NCBI GenBank assembly: GCA_947000775.1
Contig: CAMQGK010000463.1
Coordinates: 4,722,501 to 4,786,500, forward strand
From: Pterois miles
Taxonomy: Eukaryota; Chordata; Actinopteri; Perciformes; Scorpaenidae
Direction: 5' to 3'
DNA length: 64,000 nucleotides
Part shown: positions 58,797-64,000 of the stretch, piece after piece
Layout: each line of letters opens with the position of its first letter
Position numbering within the stretch: the first letter of the stretch is position 1
Made by a program: the position numbers and the translations under genes
The notes under the pieces: model-generated
Seen by the model: the letters and a program-made list of their open reading frames with translations, nothing else
What the model was told of the DNA's origin: nothing
The model's database searches: none

Positions 58797-59560
58797 CAGT
58801 TTCATCAATGCTGCACCTACAGTATGTAGGTGCGTCACAAATATGTTTGAATCAAGTTTTGTAAGTTGCAAGACTTGTTTGAATCAGGTAGTGTAAAAGA
58901 TCTAATCACGCATGGTACACTTGATACTAGCACAACCTTGGCACTGTCACTCAGTCTCTCATAGCTTTGTACACAGCAACGCCTCTTCCTGGTGTGGGCC
59001 TTGACTAAGGCGAACACAGCCAGAGCCAACCCCGGTGCTAGTAGCATGGCAATAGGCAAACCAGCCAAGGTTTTGTTCAGAGCTCTAGACGACATATTCA
59101 GGTCCTTATCGCCTCCTTTCTTGGGTTGGGGGGCCTCCACACACAGAGTTAGAACAAAAAACTGCCTTTAGTAGATAGTCACATTGTAAACAATGCTGTT
59201 ATGTCTTATGATGGACAGGGTCTCTACCTGAACGACGGTCACAAACACAGCAATCACTTTCTTCCCCCCAGCCTAACAGTACCAGGCACAGAGGTTCTCC
59301 AAACCATGGATAGCAGAGTTCCAGTGACAAGGCAGACACTGCTCAGGTCTGGGTTCGGTGCAATGCCTACAGGAGCTGTCACATGGTTCACAGGTTTGCT
59401 AAAATAGATATTTAATTACTAGTTTACATGCAAAGATTTACTCTGTCACTACATCATACTTATTTGAAAAAGGTGTGCCCAAACAAAGTAGTGCTATGAT
59501 TTGTTGCCAGTTTTATGTCAATGCTCAGCCCTTGCCAGATATGTGAACTATGTGAACAGA
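58797..59560. repeat. tandem segmental duplication upstream of gcnt3, copy 1
   Basis: Segments of this 760-bp stretch recur in order further right. 58797-58885 matches about 59676-59778, 58930-58968 matches about 60223-60262, 59225-59297 matches 61190-61262, and 59310-59548 matches 63070-63274. It begins within about 55 bp of the gcnt3 start codon. An open frame at 58835-59095 (minus, 86 codons from ATG) has one hydrophobic stretch (LAGLPIAMLLAPGLALAVFA) but no recognised family. Confidence 0.75.
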
Positions 59561-59778
59561 GCATGAAAACCGGTTAGTACAACTGAAATCAAGTCATCCT
59601 CCATGGGGAAAAGCACAGTCAAGCCAGCCTCTGCAGTCAATAATTAGGGTTTTCACAGCCATTGCGGCACACTTTTACAGTTTCACCAATGCTGCACCTA
59701 TAGTATGTAGGTGCGTCACAAATATGTTTGAATCAGGTTTTGTAAATTGCAATACTTGTTTGAATCATGTATTGTAAG

Positions 59779-60219
59779 TAGTGCTGTCAGGCGATTAAAA
59801 AAATTAATCTAATTAATTACAGCATTTGTAATTAATTAATCTAATTAATCGCATTTTAATCTCATACCTGCTAAAGGCCCCCAAATAAAGAATTTGAATT
59901 CTAGGACATTACAAAATTGTAGTGCATGACTAATCAATAGAATACACCAAGAAGAGAAGATTTGAAATCCACATTTTTATTGGTTAAGTGTGCTTTATAA
60001 ATGAAATTCAAAAGAAAAAAGGTCAAGCACATCAGCAAACCAATTAGGCCAGGTGCATTTCTCAAAAATGCAATACAAATACAGTTAAATAAAATAAATA
60101 AAATTTAGAAATAAAATAAGGCTGAGTCTCAAATAGGCATTCAAAATGAATAGTATAACATGCCTCTAAATAAGGCAACATCAATAGCAAGATGCCAACA
60201 GCATTTCCTTTAAAAGGGT
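59779..60219 (-). mobile_element. hAT transposon end fragment, inverted relative to the copy at 61309-62353
   Basis: It begins TAGTGCTGTCAGGCGATT and follows, in reverse complement, the right 490 bp of the element at 61309-62353. One internal segment of about 50-60 bp is missing. It stops at CCTTTAAAAGGG with no terminal inverted repeat or target duplication, so it is truncated. The duplicated host sequence resumes directly after it. Confidence 0.8.
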
Positions 60220-61308
60220 CAGCTTGATACTAGCACAACCTTGGCACTGTCACTCAGTCTGTCATGTTACGTCTGGAGAAACAGGTAGGCTTGGACTCAA
60301 TTGCAAAACACTGAAGGCAGGTTGTGGCAAAAAATCAGCGTCTTTAATCATGGCTCCCTCTGTGGTATTCACGTTGTGGACCCAAGTTGGACAGGAAAAC
60401 ACAATATACATGCAGCAAGTGTAAGAAATACATATCCAACACACACAGTAAAACTCTGCCCCTCATGTTTTGTATAGGCTGGTGTAAACAGGCAACGAAT
60501 TCAATGGGGCTTATGTGTTGAGACTGATATTGTCACTGTATGTGTTCAACTTGCGTTATGTAAACTGACCTGAATGAGTTATATGTCTACTAAAGTTCAA
60601 ATGAATAAAATCAATAGTTGTGAAACATCTTGCTTCATTTGTAAATTTGTTTTTGTCCACTCAATCCACTTGATTATAGCTGATTTTCTTTTTTTATTAC
60701 ATTTTATCAAAAAAACGAGTTGCACATTAATTCATAAATGTGATCTAACAAAGGTAAAGGGCAAATATTAACCATGTTTGCTGTTCATATGAGTTGTAAT
60801 TGGGATGAAGTAAACATCTGTTGAGTATTTTAACCGAAAATTACTTGATTGTGTTTTTTGAAAACCCAGAACTCTAGCGGGTCCACCAGACCCATGAACA
60901 CTGGCTGAGTAACAAAAATACAAACACCACACAAGGGTTAAATACTAGGGAGGGAGTGACTGACGGGAGAACAGGTGGACACAATTGGGCGGGGAAGACA
61001 ATTAGACACAGGTGACTGGTGGATGAAACTAGGTCACACAGAGTCAATCAAGTGAAGAGCGGGAACACCAGGCAGAAAGTGAAGTGCTCTGAAATGAGAG
61101 GAAGGATTAGGATCACCAAAATAAAACCGGAAGTGTAAACAAAAGACATCGGACATAATAACCTAAGACCCGATCTATCTAACACGACAGTCACAAACAC
61201 AGCAATCAGTTTCTTTCCCCCCAGCCTGACAGTACCAGGCACAGCAGTTCTCCATATTGTACTGAGAGCTGGACAGGATCGGAGCTTCTTGTATTGTAAT
61301 GTTAAAAG

Positions 61309-62353
61309 TAGGGCTGTCAGTTTAACGCGTTAATTAGAGTAATTTACGCTGCAAATTAACGCGCTATAAAAAATAACGCCATTAATCATGAGTGGCAAGT
61401 CAATGCGCAAGCATTTTAAATTTGGCCCATTGAGTGACCCGTAGGCTGCAGTGACGTCACTTCATACCTCCGCCACTAGTCAAAAGCAGGGTGACTGACA
61501 ACAGAGATGGACGCGACACAGGAGCGCGAGGCAAGCCCACTCGGATCTGTTACTCGGACTCTGACTCGGACAAGGAGGAGCAGGGGCCTCTGGCCCGCTA
61601 CAAAGCTGAGTCGTGCATTGGAATGCATGAGTGTCCGCTGGAGTGGTGGCAGCTCACGCAGGAGCTGATGAACAGCTGACCTCTCCTCCTACCTGGCTAC
61701 CGCTGCCACGTCTGGGCCATGTGAGAGACTCTTTTCACTCGCAGGTAACATCATTGAAACGAAGAGGGCAGCCTCACACTCAGACAATGTAAACAAGCTT
61801 GTTTGTCTGAGCAACTGGCTCAAAGACACATAGAGTTGTCTGTTGTCAGTTCCTGTAACGTTAGCTTACCCTTTTAAAGGAAATGCTGTTGGCATCTTGC
61901 TATTGATGTTGCCTTATTTAGAGGCATGTTATACTATTCATTTTGAATTGCTGTATTGAGTCAGCTTTAGTATTCATTTTGATTGAGAGTCTACTTATGT
62001 GCCTATTTGAGACTCAGCCTTATTTTATTTGTTTTTTTTTTATTTAACTGTATTTGTATTGCATTTTTGAGAAATGCACCTGGCCTAATTGGTTTGCTGA
62101 TGTGCTTGACCTCTTTTCTTTTGAATTTCATTTATAAAGCACACTTAACCAATAAAAATGTGGATTTCAAATCTTCTCTTCTTGGTGTATTCTATTGATT
62201 AGTCATGCACTACAATTTTGTAATGTCCTAGAATTCAAATTCTTTATTTGGGGGCCTTTAGCAGGTATGAGATTAAAATGCGATTAATTAGATTAATTAA
62301 TTACAAATCCTGTAATTAATTAGATTAATTTTTTTAATCGCCTGACAGCACTA
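61309..62353 (+). mobile_element. hAT DNA transposon, internally deleted, with 8-bp target duplication
   Basis: The ends read TAGGGCTGTCAG (left) and CTGACAGCACTA (right, i.e. TAGTGCTGTCAG inverted). They are flanked on both sides by the identical octamer GTTAAAAG (61301-61308 and 62354-62361), the hallmark of hAT insertion. Inside is the C-terminal dimerisation region of a hAT transposase. At 1045 bp it is far shorter than an autonomous element. The sequence next to the right end is AATTAATTAGATTAATT-rich. Confidence 0.9.
61491..61833 (+). pseudogene. hAT transposase C-terminal remnant (ZBED/hATC type), frameshifted
   Basis: The first part (61491-61679) encodes an acidic SDSDSDKEEQGPL stretch and ECPLEWWQ and ends in a stop. 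One base out of that frame, 61690-61830 encodes YLATAATSGPCERLFSLAGN, then a segment ending LVCLSNWLKDT and a TAG at 61831-61833. ATP.T..ERLFS and NV..L..L.NWL are the signature of the hAT dimerisation domain. The BED zinc finger and RNase-H-like core are absent, so no active transposase is made. Confidence 0.85.
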
Positions 62354-62769
62354 GTTAAAAGCAAAACAAAATGCTTTCCGGTTGTACAAAGCAAAGAGAA
62401 CTCCTGTGTATTTAAAATCACAAGTGCTCATTGTCCTCTAGTGGACACTATGTAGACCTGCAATATTAAATTCATCAAGTTAGCATCAATGCAGCCATGT
62501 TAATTTACATTACATGATGCAGGATCGTCTATTGTTTAATAACAAAGTATACATTAGAAATAAAACATAAATGTATTTACAATTCCCCCTTAGAATATAC
62601 AGTAATCAGTACTGATATGTGCATTATCCTACTAAAGTCTGCAATGGCTGTAGCATGACAGATTCTACGCTGCAGTTCCTACCTGTGACAACTGGAGGAC
62701 TTTAAAACTCTTTCCTTCTTTTTAAAATCTATATACATGTATTATTAGGCAGTTATCAGCTCTCCGTCC

Positions 62770-63060
62770 ATCGTCAATCACTTATCCCGTTAGGGGCCGC
62801 GGGGGGGCTGGAGCCGATCCCAGCTGGCATTGGGCGAAGGCGGTGTTCACTCTGGACAGGTCGCCAGTCCATCGCAGGGCAAATAGAGACAGACAACATA
62901 GAGACAGACAACATAGAGACAGACAACCATTCACACGCACATCCACACCTACGGGCAATTTAGAGTCATCAATTAACCTAAATTGCATGTCTTTGGACTG
63001 TGGGAGGAAGCCGGAGTACCCATGCTTACACAGGGAAAACATGCAAACTCTGCATACCAG
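62770..63060. repeat. common teleost dispersed repeat with 15-bp tandem triplication
   Basis: GGGGGGCTGGAGCCGATCCC, CACTCTGGACAGGTCGCCAG, CCATTCACACGCACATCCAC, GGGCAATTTAGAGTCATCAA and CTTTGGACTGTGGGAGGAAG belong, in that order, to a very abundant fish repeat. Within it CATAGAGACAGACAA occurs three times in tandem at about 62885-62927. Open frames here are artefacts. Confidence 0.8.
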
Positions 63061-63274
63061 CACCTCCATACCATGTAGAGCAGAGTCCCGGTGACAAGGC
63101 AGACACTACTCAGGTCTGGGTTCGGTGCAATGCCTACAGGAGCTGTCACATTAATTACTAGATTTACTCTGTCACTAAATCATACTTTATTTTATTTGAA
63201 AAAGGAGTGTCCAAACAAAGTAGTGCTATGACTTGGTGCCAGCTTTATGTCAATGCTCAGCCCTTGCCAGATAC

Positions 63275-64000
63275 AAAGACAATGTAGCTCCCTCTGACCT
63301 TCTCTGTACTTTCTGTCAACATCCTCAAAGCAAATACTGCATCTGTAGTACTCTTTTTTTTTTGGCATGAAACCACACTGCTGCTAACAAATGCTCACTT
63401 CTGTCCTTAGTCTATCTTCAACTACTCTTTCCCATAACTTCATTGTATGGCTCATCAGCTTTATTCCTCTGTAGTTACTACAACTCTGCACATCTCCCTT
63501 GTTCTTAAAAATGGGCACCAGCACACTTCTCCATTCCTCAGGCATCTTCTCACTATTTAAGATCCTGTTGAACAACCCAGTCAGAATCTCTGCTGCCACC
63601 TCTCCTAGACACTTCCATACCTCCACAGGTATATCATCAGGACTGAGTGCCTTTCCACTCTTCATCCTCTTCAATGACCTCCTCACTTCATCCTTACTAA
63701 TCTTTGCCTCCACCATTTCGTCCTCTGCTCTGCCTTTGCCCTCTTCATCTTCCTCACCACCAGAGTCATCCTACACACCACCATCCTATGCTGTCTGGCT
63801 ACACTCTCGCCTACCACTACTTTGCAGTCACTGATCTCCTTCAGATTACACCGTCTACACAAGGTGTAGTCTACCTGTATGCTCCTACCTCCACTCTTAT
63901 AGGTCACCCTATGTTCCTGCCTCTTCTGGAAGAAAGTGTTCACTATAGCCATTTCCATCCTTTTTGCAAAGTCAATCACCATCTGTCCTTCAGTGTTCCT
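63275..64000 (-). mobile_element. RTE-clade LINE fragment, frameshifted, running off the window
   Basis: Minus strand, right to left: 63982-63683 encodes the endonuclease C-terminal part (VNTFFQKRQEHRVTYKSGGR, QVDYTLCRRCNLKEI). In another frame, 63716-63384 encodes the start of the reverse transcriptase (SGKALSPDDIPVEVWKCLGE, MPEEWRSVLVPIFKNKGD, NYRGIKLMSHTMKLWERVVE). Then CGFMP and a shifted FALRML…YIVFV reach about 63275, where the element breaks off. It is a different family from the Rex3 copy at 12836. Frameshifts and the missing 3' half make it inactive. Confidence 0.88.

Larger units (their letters stand above)
59676..63274. repeat. tandem segmental duplication upstream of gcnt3, copy 2, split by insertions
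   Basis: This is the second copy of 58797-59560. It is interrupted by a hAT fragment (59779-60219), an unrecognised block (about 60270-61185), a hAT element (61309-62353), a fish dispersed repeat (62770-63060) and finally the RTE LINE that begins at about 63275. Matching pieces keep the same order and orientation as copy 1. Confidence 0.7.

Overview
The window is vertebrate genomic DNA, almost certainly from a ray-finned (teleost, probably percomorph) fish. Genes are split into many short exons with GT/AG borders. Their products match vertebrate families, and the repeats are fish types: a Rex3/RTE LINE, hAT and Tc1-like elements, and long AT, GT and CA microsatellites. No prokaryotic, CRISPR, tRNA or rRNA feature was seen.

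Layout. (1) Positions 106-7698, plus strand: the 3' part of kif7, a Hedgehog-pathway kinesin, in 13 exons running to its stop. The gene continues to the left of the window. (2) Positions about 8.5-15.4 kb: a 25-bp-period AT-rich minisatellite broken up by an unclassified 1.1-kb insertion, an L1-like LINE scrap and a 2.28-kb Rex3 retrotransposon with an open 746-codon frame. (3) Positions 16100-37932, minus strand: a complete fibronectin gene (fn1). I resolve 46 coding exons totalling 7386 nt, or 2461 residues. They include 12 type I, 2 type II and 15 type III modules, both alternatively spliced modules EIIIA and EIIIB, the V region and the C-terminal cysteine pair. A TATA box and GC box lie upstream. 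A second arm of the minisatellite, in the opposite orientation, fills the last fn1 intron, so the terminal exon and 3' UTR sit between two inverted arms. (4) Positions about 38.4-57.4 kb: a gene-poor region with LINE fragments, common fish dispersed repeats, microsatellites and a striking pair of perfect hairpins near 51.1 kb. (5) Positions 57471-58745, minus strand: an intact single-coding-exon core-2 type beta-1,6-N-acetylglucosaminyltransferase, closest to gcnt3. (6) Positions 58.8-63.3 kb: a tandem duplication of the DNA upstream of gcnt3. The second copy is broken up by two hAT fragments (one with a perfect 8-bp target duplication), a common fish repeat and an RTE-clade LINE that runs off the right end.

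The three genes act in unrelated processes: ciliary Hedgehog signalling (kif7), extracellular matrix (fn1) and mucin-type O-glycan branching (gcnt3). kif7 and fn1 are convergent. The most interesting observations are the inverted minisatellite arms around the last fn1 exon, an apparent one-base frameshift in a kif7 exon, the perfect hairpins at 51.1 kb, and changes in fn1 integrin-binding motifs.
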